Source: Streptomyces echinatus (lineage in GTDB: Bacteria; Actinomycetota; Actinomycetes; Streptomycetales; Streptomycetaceae). Taken from it: a stretch of 64,000 nt of DNA. Both the position numbers and the translations under genes were made by a program. The stretch covers positions 743,342-807,341 of the forward strand of contig NZ_JACHJK010000002.1 of NCBI RefSeq assembly GCF_014203595.1, in the 5' to 3' direction. The first letter of the stretch is position 1, and every line of letters starts with the position of its first letter. The notes under the pieces are model-generated. The model was not told the origin of the DNA. It searched no databases and saw nothing but the letters and a program-made list of their open reading frames with translations. Shown in pieces: positions 23,585 through 31,871 of this stretch.

Positions 23585-25171
23585 ATGTCACACCGTCCGT
23601 TGCCCGGCCGCCGCAGCGTTCTGCGCGGCTCCCTCGCCGCGTCGGCGGCCCTGACCCTGCCCGTCGGCCTCGGCGCGGCCCCGGCGTTCGCCCGCTCCGG
23701 ACGTCCGCGGGCGGGCTGGGGTGTGCAGGCCGGTGACGTGACCGCCGACTCCGGCCTGGTATGGGTGCGTTCGGACCGGCCGGCCCGGATGATCGTGGAG
23801 ACCTCCGCCACCGAGTCGTTCCGCAACCCGCGCAGCTGGCGCGGACCGCTGCTGGGCGCCGGGACGGACTTCACCGGCACCACCCGGCTGCACGGACTGC
23901 CGTCCGGCGAGCAGATCCACTACCGCGTCCTCCTCGCCGACCCGGACGACCCGCGCCGCACCGGGGAGCCCGTGACCGGCACCTTCCGCACGGTCTCCCG
24001 GCACCGCCGGGACGGCGTGCGCTTCCTGTGGTCGGGCGACCTGGCCGGCCAGGGCTGGGGCATCAACCCCGACCTGGGCGGCTACCGCATCTACGACGCC
24101 ATGGCGAAGCTGGACCCGGACTTCTTCCTGTGCAGCGGCGACAACATCTACGCCGACGGCCCCATCACCGCCACCCAGGCGCTGCCCGACGGCACAACCT
24201 GGCGGAACATCACCACCGAGGAGAAGTCGAAGGTCGCCGAGACCCTCGCCGAGTACCGGGGCAACTTCCGCTACAACCTGCTTGACGAGAACCTGCGCCG
24301 GTTCAACGCCCAGGTGCCCTCGATCGTCCAGTGGGACGACCATGAGGTGCGCAACAACTGGTACCCGGGCGAGGTCGTCGCCACCTCCGACACCCGCTAC
24401 ACCGAGAAGAGCATCGACGTCCTCGCCGCGCGCGCCCGGCGGGCGTTCACCGAGTACTTCCCCCTCTCCACGGCGCGGCCCGGCGCCGAGGAGGGCCGCG
24501 TCCACCGGGTGCTGCGCCATGGCCCGCTGCTGGACGTGTTCGTGCTCGACATGCGGACCTACCGCAACGCCAACTCGGCCGACGACCAGACCGTCGACCC
24601 GCGGGGCATCCTCGGCCGGGAGCAGCTGGAGTGGCTCAAGCGGGAGCTGGCCCGGTCCCGTGCGGTGTGGAAGGTGATCGCCGCCGATATGCCGCTCGGC
24701 CTCGTCGTACCGGACGCGACGGAGAACAGGCCGAACTTCGAGGCGGTGGCCCAGGGCGACCCGGGCGCGCCGCTCGGCCGTGAGCTGCAGATCGCCGAGC
24801 TGCTGCGGTTCATCAAGCACCGGCGGATCACCGGCACGCTGTGGCTGACGGCGGACGTGCACCACACCTCGGCCCAGCACTACCAGCCGTCCCGGGCCGC
24901 GTTCACCGACTTCGAGCCGTTCTGGGAGTTCGTCTCCGGGCCCCTCAACGCCGGCGCCTTCCCGGCCAGCGCGCTGGAGGGCACCTTCGGCCCGGAGCGG
25001 GTGTTCGTGAAGGCGCCGACCGCGTCCAACGTCTCCCCCGCGGGCGGTTACCAGTTCTTCGGCGAGGTCGACATCGACGGGGACAGCGGCGAGCTGACGG
25101 TACGGCTGCGCGAGCAGGACGGCACGGTCCTGTTCACGCGGACGCTGCAGCCGGGCCGGGTCGGCCAGTAG
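23585..25171 (+). CDS. phoD: PhoD-family alkaline phosphatase, Tat-exported
   Basis: 528 residues from ATG 23585 (GGAGG at good spacing). The N terminus GRRSVLRGSLAASAALTL is a twin-arginine signal, followed by an alanine-rich cleavage region. A PhoD N-terminal domain (residues 40-145) precedes the metallophosphatase domain with SGDNIYAD (Asp186, Asn187), QWDDHEVRNNW, RGILGREQLEWLK and the histidines of TADVHHTSAQHY. Such secreted Ca2+/Fe3+ phosphodiesterase-phosphomonoesterases scavenge phosphate from nucleotides or teichoic acids and are often under PhoP control; I did not identify PHO boxes. The symbol is by family. Confidence 0.9.
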   Translation: MSHRPLPGRRSVLRGSLAASAALTLPVGLGAAPAFARSGRPRAGWGVQAGDVTADSGLVWVRSDRPARMIVETSATESFRNPRSWRGPLLGAGTDFTGTTRLHGLPSGEQIHYRVLLADPDDPRRTGEPVTGTFRTVSRHRRDGVRFLWSGDLAGQGWGINPDLGGYRIYDAMAKLDPDFFLCSGDNIYADGPITATQALPDGTTWRNITTEEKSKVAETLAEYRGNFRYNLLDENLRRFNAQVPSIVQWDDHEVRNNWYPGEVVATSDTRYTEKSIDVLAARARRAFTEYFPLSTARPGAEEGRVHRVLRHGPLLDVFVLDMRTYRNANSADDQTVDPRGILGREQLEWLKRELARSRAVWKVIAADMPLGLVVPDATENRPNFEAVAQGDPGAPLGRELQIAELLRFIKHRRITGTLWLTADVHHTSAQHYQPSRAAFTDFEPFWEFVSGPLNAGAFPASALEGTFGPERVFVKAPTASNVSPAGGYQFFGEVDIDGDSGELTVRLREQDGTVLFTRTLQPGRVGQ

Positions 25172-25288
25172 CGGACAACCGGTCGGTCGGCCGGCCGTGG
25201 AAAAACCAATAAATAGGACGGAGCATGCTTTACCCATCGGTCACAAACAGTTCGTGATCACGCAACACCGTTCCTTCACAGTGGCTGT

Positions 25289-26725
25289 ATGACTCCGAAC
25301 ATGTCTCATGTGACCCGGGCGAGGCACGGACGGCCCGTGCACCACTGGCGGCGGGACGTCGTCGAGCTCGCCGCGCTCTTCACGGCCGTGGCCGTCGCCG
25401 ACGCGGTGGCGAACACGGTCGGGCACGGGCCCGACGGCCCGGCCCTGCTGGTGATCTCGGCGATCGCGCTGGCCGCGACGGCGGCGTTCCACGTGTGGTG
25501 GTCACGCCGCCACGGACACGCACCGCCGGTGAGCGATACCGGTGCCCGGACGGCCGCCGGAACGCGGCCGGCCGGGCTCCCCGGGCAGACCACCACCGAC
25601 GCCGTCGCCGGCGCGCTGTGGCGGATGCGGACGACCGTGAAGGACGAGCCGGGCTCCCTGGCCGCCCTGTGCTCGGTGCTGGCCGAGCGGCGAGTGGACA
25701 TCCTGAGCCTGCAGGCGCACCCGCTGGCCGACGGCACGGTGGACGAGTTCCTGCTGCGGGCGCCGGGCGCGCTGACGGCGGCCGAGATCACCCGGGCGGT
25801 CGCGCTGGCCGGGGGCACGTCCACGTGGATCGAGCGGGCCGACGCCCATGACCTGGTCGACGCGCCGACCCGGGTGCTCGGCCTGGCGGCGCGCACTGCT
25901 CTGGACTCCGCGGAACTCCCGCTGGCCCTGCGCCAGTTGCTGGGCCGCTGCACGATCCGGTCGCTGCCCGGCACGCCGGCCGGCGGAGGTCCGGGGCCGC
26001 GGCCGGTGCCGGTCGAGGGCGTCCTGGAGGACACCGTGATGCGGCTGCCGGCGCCGGAGGGCGGTGTGCTCACCGTGGAGCGGCCGTACCTGCCGTTCAC
26101 CCCGACCGAGTTCGCCCGGGCGCGGGCGCTGGTGGAGCTGGACAGCCGGCTCGGCCCGCGCATTCCCGGCGGCCAGGACGTGCTGACCCTTCCCGAGGGC
26201 AACGACATCGCCGTGCGCCGGGTGGACACCGGGGACCTGGCAGCGGCCCGGGCGATGCACGAGCGGTGCTCGCCGCGCACCCTCGCACTGCGCTACCACG
26301 GCCCGGTCGGCGACGCGGACCGTTATCTGAACCACCTGCTCAGCCCCCGCTTCGGCCGGACCCTGGCCGCGCAGACCGCCTCCGGGCGGATCGTCGGCCT
26401 CGGGCATCTGCTGTGGGACGGTGACGAGACGGAGGTCGCGCTGCTGGTCGAGGACGAGTGGCAGCAGCGGGGCATCGGCGGTGAACTGCTCGGCCGGCTG
26501 GTGGCGCTGGCGGTGGAGGCCGGCTGCGAGAGCGTGTACGCCGTGACCAAGGCGTCCAACACCGGCATGGTCGCCGCGATGCGGGGCCTCGGGCTGCCGC
26601 TGGACTACCAGATCGAGGAGGGGACGCTGGTCATCACGGCCCGGCTGAACTCCGTACCGGACGCGCCCCGGCCCCCGTACGACACCGCGCGGCAGCGCCT
26701 CGGCGACCCGGCCCGGCGGGACTGA
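25289..26725 (+). CDS. membrane-anchored ACT-domain and GNAT fusion protein
   Basis: 478 residues. Two hydrophobic helices (about 28-45 and 50-70) are followed by an ACT domain (about 105-180: MRTTVKDEPGSLAALCSVLAE, RRVDILSLQAHP), a middle region, and a GNAT domain at 305-455 (EVALLVEDEWQQRGIGGELL). ACT domains bind amino acids, so this looks like an acetyltransferase, perhaps a protein-lysine type, regulated by an amino acid; actinobacterial ACT-GNAT proteins with this logic are known. The N-terminal membrane hairpin is an extra feature. The upstream 117-bp gap is AT-richer than average with no clear promoter call. Confidence 0.82.
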   Translation: MTPNMSHVTRARHGRPVHHWRRDVVELAALFTAVAVADAVANTVGHGPDGPALLVISAIALAATAAFHVWWSRRHGHAPPVSDTGARTAAGTRPAGLPGQTTTDAVAGALWRMRTTVKDEPGSLAALCSVLAERRVDILSLQAHPLADGTVDEFLLRAPGALTAAEITRAVALAGGTSTWIERADAHDLVDAPTRVLGLAARTALDSAELPLALRQLLGRCTIRSLPGTPAGGGPGPRPVPVEGVLEDTVMRLPAPEGGVLTVERPYLPFTPTEFARARALVELDSRLGPRIPGGQDVLTLPEGNDIAVRRVDTGDLAAARAMHERCSPRTLALRYHGPVGDADRYLNHLLSPRFGRTLAAQTASGRIVGLGHLLWDGDETEVALLVEDEWQQRGIGGELLGRLVALAVEAGCESVYAVTKASNTGMVAAMRGLGLPLDYQIEEGTLVITARLNSVPDAPRPPYDTARQRLGDPARRD

Positions 26726-26822
26726 CACCGGCCACGCGGCCCGGCGGGGCGGTGCGCCCACCAAGAGCGCACCGCCTCCCCCGACGACTCCCCGACCGCC
26801 ACCGCCGACACTCGCTCACCCG

Positions 26823-26893
26823 CGACGGGCACGCCGACGCCGACCGGCACCGCTCACCCCCGACGGGCACGCCGACGCCGACCGGCACCGCTC
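26823..26893. repeat. 33-bp direct repeat (two copies, 38-bp period)
   Basis: Identical 33-bp segments at 26823-26855 and 26861-26893, within the roughly 290-bp gap between the convergent genes ending at 26725 and 27019. The gap is Pro/Thr-codon-like in composition but has no supported gene. Confidence 0.8.
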
Positions 26894-27018
26894 CCGCCGG
26901 CCCGGCCTCGTCGGCCCCCCCCGGCCCGGACCTCGACGCCCCGCCTCCACTGACGGCACACCGACCGCCTCCGCCCCCACCCCCCTCAACCAGGCGAACA
27001 CCACACGGCGGCCGGACC

Positions 27019-28236
27019 TCAGTGCACCGCCTCGCGCAGGGGGACCGGTGTCAGGGCGGGCTCTCCCAGGGCCTGGTCCAGATCGGCCCACAGGTCGTCC
27101 ACGTCCTCCAGGCCCACCGACAGGCGCAGCAACCGGTCGCTCACGCCCGCCCCGCGCCGGTCCTCGGCGTCCACGATGCGGTGGCTGATGGACGCGGGAT
27201 GCTGGATGAGCGTGTCGACGCTGCCCAGGCTCACCGCGGGGGTGACGAGCCGGACCCGGGAGATCAGCTCATGCGGATCGCCGTGCACCTCGAAGGCGAT
27301 CATCGCGCCGCCGAGCCGCGGATAGCGCACCCGGGCCACGCGCGGGTCGGCGGCCAGCCGGCGGGCCAGCTCGGCGGCGTTCGCCGAGGCGGCCCGCACC
27401 CGCACCGGCAGCGTCGCGAGACCGCGCAGCAGCAGATAGCCCGCCAGCGGATGCAGCACACCGCCGGTGGCGAACCGTATCTGCCGCAGCCGGCCGGCGA
27501 ACTCCTCGTCGCAGGCCACCACCCCGGCCATCACGTCGCCGTGCCCGCCGAGGTACTTGGTGGCGCTGTGCAGCACCAGCCGGGCACCCTGACCGGCCGG
27601 GCGCTGCAGCACGGGCGTGGCGAACGTGTTGTCGGCGAGCAGCGGAACCGACCCGCAGGCGTGGGCGATGGCCCGCAGATCGAGTTCGGCGAGGGTCGGG
27701 TTGGCCGGGGACTCGACCATCACCAGGCCGGTGTCCGGGCGCAGCGCGTCACCGATGCCCGCCGGGTCCGTCCAGGTGACCTCCGTACCGAGGAGCCCGG
27801 CGGTCAGCAGATGGTCGCTGCAGCCGTACAGCGGCCGTACCGCGACGACATGGCGCAGCCCCATGGCGGACCGGGCCAGCAGGACGGCGCTGAGCGCGGC
27901 CATGCCGCTGGCGAAGGCGACCGCGGACTCGGTGCCCTCAAGCCGGGCGAGCGCGGTCTCGAAGCGGGCGACGGTCGGGTTGCCGAGGCGGGCGTAGACG
28001 GGCGGCCCCACCGGGTCGGCGCCGTCGGTGGCGAAGGCGTCGATGCGGGCGGCCTCGGCCCGGCTGTCGTAGGAGGGGTAGGTGGTGGACAGGTCGATCG
28101 GCGGGGCGTGCAGACCCTGGCGGGCGAGGTCGTCGCGGCCGGCGTGCACGGCCTCGGTGGCCAGGGCTCTCGATGCGGCGCGTACGTCGTCGTAGGCGCC
28201 GGTGCTCGCTGTGTCCATGGCCGGAAGGGTGAACAT
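27019..28236 (-). CDS. PLP-dependent Cys/Met metabolism enzyme (gamma-lyase or synthase type)
   Basis: 405 residues from ATG 28236; ATG 28218 is an alternative six codons downstream. It belongs to the cystathionine gamma-synthase / methionine gamma-lyase fold family: YARLGNPTVARFE, the SGMAA phosphate site, the aromatic-stacking region RPLYGCSDH, ADNTFATPVLQRP, and the PLP lysine in HSATKYLGGHGD. It is divergent from an Lrp regulator only 42 bp away, an arrangement known for methionine gamma-lyase and its Lrp-type activator. The family is sure; choice among gamma-lyase, gamma-synthase or homocysteine desulfhydrase is not possible from sequence alone. Confidence 0.88.
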   Translation of the reverse strand: MFTLPAMDTASTGAYDDVRAASRALATEAVHAGRDDLARQGLHAPPIDLSTTYPSYDSRAEAARIDAFATDGADPVGPPVYARLGNPTVARFETALARLEGTESAVAFASGMAALSAVLLARSAMGLRHVVAVRPLYGCSDHLLTAGLLGTEVTWTDPAGIGDALRPDTGLVMVESPANPTLAELDLRAIAHACGSVPLLADNTFATPVLQRPAGQGARLVLHSATKYLGGHGDVMAGVVACDEEFAGRLRQIRFATGGVLHPLAGYLLLRGLATLPVRVRAASANAAELARRLAADPRVARVRYPRLGGAMIAFEVHGDPHELISRVRLVTPAVSLGSVDTLIQHPASISHRIVDAEDRRGAGVSDRLLRLSVGLEDVDDLWADLDQALGEPALTPVPLREAVH

Positions 28237-28243
28237 CGAACGG

Positions 28244-28253
28244 TTCCCGGGAA
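28244..28253. promoter_or_regulatory. TTCCCGGGAA palindrome between lyase and Lrp genes
   Basis: A perfect 10-bp palindrome within a longer imperfect dyad (about 28239-28258), centred in the 42-bp intergenic gap. Position suggests an Lrp-type site controlling both genes; the two promoters must overlap here. Confidence 0.5.
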
Positions 28254-28278
28254 TCGAACACCGTGCTACGTTCGGCCA

Positions 28279-28764
28279 ATGGCCGAATCTGTCGTACTGG
28301 ATCCGGTGGACCTCCATCTGCTGCGGCTGCTGCAGAACGACGCCCGGACCACCTATCGCGACCTCGCCGCCCAGGTGGGTGTGGCGCCCTCGACCTGCCT
28401 GGACCGGGTGACCAGGCTGCGCCGCTCCGGCGTGATCCTCGGCCACCGGCTCCAGCTCGACCCGTCCCGGCTCGGACGCGGCCTGCAGGCACTGCTGTCG
28501 GTACAGGTACGGCCGCACCGGCGGGAGCTGGTGGGGCCGTTCGTGGAGCGGATCCGGGTGCTGCCGGAGGCGCGCACGGTGTTCCACCTGACCGGGCCCG
28601 ACGACTATCTGGTGCACGTGGCCGTCGCGGACATGGCCGATCTCCAGCGACTGGTACTGGACGAGTTCACGGCACGGCGGGAGGTCGCCCGGGTGGAGAC
28701 CCGGTTGATCTTCCAGCAGTGGGAGTGCGGGCCGCTGCTGCCGCCCGTCCACGCCCAGAGCTGA
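28279..28764 (+). CDS. Lrp/AsnC-family transcriptional regulator
   Basis: 161 residues from ATG 28279. The N-terminal helix-turn-helix reads LDPVDLHLLRLLQNDARTTY then DLAAQVGVAPSTCLDRV; the C-terminal RAM domain (residues 75-150) carries VFHLTGPDDYLVHVAVADM. It is divergent from the PLP enzyme and is presumably its amino-acid-responsive regulator. Confidence 0.92.
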   Translation: MAESVVLDPVDLHLLRLLQNDARTTYRDLAAQVGVAPSTCLDRVTRLRRSGVILGHRLQLDPSRLGRGLQALLSVQVRPHRRELVGPFVERIRVLPEARTVFHLTGPDDYLVHVAVADMADLQRLVLDEFTARREVARVETRLIFQQWECGPLLPPVHAQS

Positions 28765-28817
28765 ATCAGCCGATACGTGGGTGACGCGGAGATCCTCCTC
28801 GTACGAGGATGGTCGGC

Positions 28818-30509
28818 ATGTCTGAGACCCGGATCACCCTGCCCCGGCAGATCGCCGACGCCTACGTGGACGACCTCATCGCCCTCGACCCCATCACCGG
28901 TACGTATCTCGGGGTGAAGGAGAGTTCGAGCAAGCTGCCCGACTACTCGCCCGCGGGCGCGGAGGCGCAGGCGGAGCTGGCGCGGGCCACGCTCGCGAGG
29001 CTGGACGAGGCGGAGCGGCAGCCCGGAGCGGACAGCGACGTGGAGCGGCGCTGCGCGCGGCTGCTGCGGGAACGGCTGACCGCCGAACTCGCCGTCCACG
29101 ACGCGGACGAGCACCTGCGGCGGATCGGCAACATGGGCACGCCCGGCCACTCGGTGCGGGACGTCTTCACGGTCACCCCGGCGGACACGGAGGAGGACTG
29201 GGCGGCGATCGCGGAGCGTCTGCGCGCGGTGCCGGGCGCCGTCGCGGGGTACCGCGCCTCGCTCGAACTCGGCCTGGAGCGCAAGCTGTTCGCCGCTCCC
29301 CGGCCCACGGCGACGTACATCGATCAGCTCACCGAGTGGACGGACACGGACGGCAAGGGCCGCGGCTGGTACGAGGACTTCGCCGCCGCGGGACCGCAGG
29401 CGCTGCGCGCCGAGCTGGACCAGGCCGCCCAGGCGGCGACCGGGGCCCTGGCGCAGCTGCGGGACTGGCTGCGGGACGTGTACGCGCCGGCGATCGAGAG
29501 CACCCCGAACGTGGTCGGCCGGGAGCGGTACGCGCGCTGGTCCCGCTACTTCAACGGCACCGACCTCGACCTGGACGAGGCGTACGCCTACGGCTGGGCG
29601 GAGTTCCACCGCATCCTCGGCGCGATGAAGGAGGAGGCGGAGAAGATCCTGCCCGGCGCCGGGACGCCGTGGGTGGCGCTCGCCCACCTGGACGAGCACG
29701 GCCGGCACATCGAGGGCGTGGACGAGGTCCGCGAGTGGCTCCAGGGCCTGATGGACAAGGCCATCGAGGAGCTGGACGGCACCCACTTCGAACTCGCCGA
29801 GCGGGTGCGGCGGGTGGAGTCACGCATCGCCCCGCCCGGCGGCGCGGCGGCCCCCTACTACACGGCCCCGTCGGAGGACTTCTCCCGGCCCGGCCGCACC
29901 TGGCTGCCCACCATGGGGCTGACCCGCTTCCCGGTCTACGACCTCGTGTCGACCTGGTACCACGAGGGTGTGCCCGGTCACCACCTGCAGCTCGCGCAGT
30001 GGGCTCACGTGGCCCGGGACCTGTCCCGCTACCAGGCCACGATCGGCATCGTCAGCGCCAACGCGGAGGGCTGGGCGCTGTACGCGGAGCGGCTGATGGA
30101 CGAGCTGGGCTACCTCACCGACCCGGAGGAGCGGCTCGGCTACCTGGACGCGCAGATGATGCGCGCGGCCCGGGTGATCGTGGACATCGGCATGCACCTG
30201 GAGCTGGAGATCCCGGCCGACTCGCCGTTCCACCCCGGTGAGCGGTGGACGCCGGAACTGGCGCAGGAGTTCTTCGGCGCGCACAGCAGCCGGCCGGCGG
30301 ATTTCGTGGAGAGCGAGCTGACCCGGTACCTGACGATCCCGGGCCAGGCGATCGGCTACAAGCTCGGTGAGCGGGCGTGGCTGCTCGGCCGGGACAGGGC
30401 GCGCGAGCGGCGTGGCGACGCGTTCGACCTGAAGGCGTGGCACATGGCGGCGCTGTCGCAGGGCTCGCTGGGCCTGGACGACCTGGTGGACGAGCTGTCC
30501 CAGCTCTGA
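28818..30509 (+). CDS. DUF885-family protein, putative metallopeptidase-like
   Basis: 563 residues from ATG 28818 (GAGG 9 bp upstream); ATG 28809 is possible. DUF885 proteins carry a gluzincin-like zinc motif, seen here as YHEGVPGHH at residues 381-389, with a downstream glutamate in NAEGWALYAERL. The sequence is hydrophilic without a signal peptide, so it is probably cytoplasmic. Many actinobacterial genomes carry several paralogues, with function untested. Two strong hairpins follow. Confidence 0.85.
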   Translation: MSETRITLPRQIADAYVDDLIALDPITGTYLGVKESSSKLPDYSPAGAEAQAELARATLARLDEAERQPGADSDVERRCARLLRERLTAELAVHDADEHLRRIGNMGTPGHSVRDVFTVTPADTEEDWAAIAERLRAVPGAVAGYRASLELGLERKLFAAPRPTATYIDQLTEWTDTDGKGRGWYEDFAAAGPQALRAELDQAAQAATGALAQLRDWLRDVYAPAIESTPNVVGRERYARWSRYFNGTDLDLDEAYAYGWAEFHRILGAMKEEAEKILPGAGTPWVALAHLDEHGRHIEGVDEVREWLQGLMDKAIEELDGTHFELAERVRRVESRIAPPGGAAAPYYTAPSEDFSRPGRTWLPTMGLTRFPVYDLVSTWYHEGVPGHHLQLAQWAHVARDLSRYQATIGIVSANAEGWALYAERLMDELGYLTDPEERLGYLDAQMMRAARVIVDIGMHLELEIPADSPFHPGERWTPELAQEFFGAHSSRPADFVESELTRYLTIPGQAIGYKLGERAWLLGRDRARERRGDAFDLKAWHMAALSQGSLGLDDLVDELSQL

Positions 30510-30519
30510 CCCCCGGCCC

Positions 30520-30562
30520 GGACCGCCCGAGCCCGGCCGAGCCGGCCGGACTCGGGCGGTCC
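30520..30562 (+). terminator. hairpin terminator after the DUF885 gene
   Basis: A perfect 12-bp stem (30520-30531 with 30551-30562), loop 19 nt, starting 10 bp past the stop. Confidence 0.65.
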
Positions 30563-30632
30563 GCTGCGCAGGCCGGGCTGGTGCGGTGTGGCCGCGCCTG
30601 TCGGGCATGCCGGCCCGGCTGCGCCGGTCAGG

Positions 30633-30660
30633 CGTGGTCTGCCCGGCCGGGCAGACCACG
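30633..30660. repeat. 28-bp perfect palindrome
   Basis: An uninterrupted 28-bp inverted repeat centred at 30646/30647 in the 268-bp gap between the DUF885 and membrane-protein genes. It could be a second terminator or a protein site. The rest of the gap holds no gene. Confidence 0.7.
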
Positions 30661-30777
30661 ACCGGGCGCGGTTCCGGACGGGATGCGGCTCGGCCGTACG
30701 GCCGTCTCCGGGTGGCGCGGGCGGTGGGCGGGCGGCTAGCTGGTGCCCGGGGACCGACGCGGAGAGGCGGGCCGGGC

Positions 30778-31452
30778 ATGCAGGAGTTGGGTCCGGGACC
30801 GGAGGGCCTGCGGACACCGCGCGCCGCGGGGCTGGCCGGAGTCGTGTTCGCGCTGCTCCTGGCCGCGATGATCGTCCTGGTCAGGCTGGGAATCCCGGAA
30901 GGGGCCGACGCGGCCTCCCTCCAAAGGGCTCCGAGCCCCGGACGGCACACCGCGCTGCGGACGGCACTCGAGCTCGTGCCGTTCGCCGGCCTCTTCTTCC
31001 TGTGGTTCATCGGCGCGGTACGCGCGCACGTCGGCGCGGTCGAGGACAAGTTCGTCGCCACCGTCTTCCTGGGCAGCGGTCTGGTCTTCACCGCCATGAT
31101 GTTCGGCGCAGCCGCGACGGCGGGCGCCGTGCTCGTGGTGCCCCCTCGTCCCGGCACGCTGACGCCGCCGGCCGCCTGGGACTTCGGCCGTCACCTCGCG
31201 TACGCGCTGATGACGGACTACGCGATGCGGATGGCGGCCGTCTTCGTCTCCTCCATGTCCGTCATCGGCCACCGCCTCGGGGTCCTGCCGCGCTGGCTCA
31301 CGATCGTGGGCTTCCTCAGCGCTGTGACGCTGCTCTTCGTCTCGTCGAACGTGCCCTGGGCGGAACTGGTCTTCCCGTTCTGGTCGCTGCTGCTCAGCCT
31401 GCACATCCTCGTGGTGAGCCACCGGGACCGGGCCCGGCCTGCGGCCGGATGA
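30778..31452 (+). CDS. integral membrane protein, about six helices
   Basis: 224 residues from ATG 30778 with GGAGAGG upstream. Six hydrophobic segments are seen (roughly residues 18-38, 60-82, 92-118, 132-158, 162-180 and 188-208). No catalytic motif stands out and no family is recognised with certainty. It is followed by a 161-bp gap with an 8-bp inverted repeat before the ferredoxin gene. Confidence 0.75.
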   Translation: MQELGPGPEGLRTPRAAGLAGVVFALLLAAMIVLVRLGIPEGADAASLQRAPSPGRHTALRTALELVPFAGLFFLWFIGAVRAHVGAVEDKFVATVFLGSGLVFTAMMFGAAATAGAVLVVPPRPGTLTPPAAWDFGRHLAYALMTDYAMRMAAVFVSSMSVIGHRLGVLPRWLTIVGFLSAVTLLFVSSNVPWAELVFPFWSLLLSLHILVVSHRDRARPAAG

Positions 31453-31537
31453 CACCCGTCCGCGGCGGCCGCTCACTCGATCGGCATGCCCGGCGCGCGG
31501 GCCCGCGCCCCGCGCTCGCATGCTGGCGGGCAGGGGA

Positions 31538-31580
31538 TGTCCGCCGTCCGGAGCCGCCCGCGCGAGCCGTGCGGCGGACA
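31538..31580. promoter_or_regulatory. inverted repeat upstream of the P450 operon
   Basis: TGTCCGCC (31538-31545) and GGCGGACA (31573-31580) flank 27 bp, about 35 bp before the ferredoxin ATG. It may be an operator or a terminator of the upstream gene. Confidence 0.3.
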
Positions 31581-31613
31581 CCGGGCCTGGCCACCGGAGA
31601 GAGCGGAGCGTCG

Positions 31614-31871
31614 ATGAGGCTGGTCGTCGATCTCAACAAGTGTCAGGGGTACGCGCAGTGCGCGTTCCTCGCGCCCGACGTCTTCGCCATGCACGGTGAG
31701 GAGTCACTGATCTACAACCCCCGCGCGGACGAGGAACAGCGGGAGCGGCTGGCGCGTGCCGTCGCCGCCTGCCCGGTGCAGGCGATCACCGCCGACGGCC
31801 TGGACGGAGCGGCGGACCCTGCGGACGGAGCGGCGGACGGTGCCTCGCGGGAGGCGTCCGATGGCCGCTGA
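31614..31871 (+). CDS. 3Fe-4S type ferredoxin
   Basis: 85 residues from ATG 31614 (GAGAGCGGAG upstream). The cysteine pattern is Cys10-x5-Cys16 and Cys53 followed by PVQA, the three-cysteine arrangement of 3Fe-4S ferredoxins that donate electrons to actinobacterial P450s. The last about 20 residues are an Asp/Gly/Ala tail. Its 3' end overlaps the reductase gene by 11 bp, and the P450 follows, so it is the electron shuttle of this three-gene system. Confidence 0.92.
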   Translation: MRLVVDLNKCQGYAQCAFLAPDVFAMHGEESLIYNPRADEEQRERLARAVAACPVQAITADGLDGAADPADGAADGASREASDGR

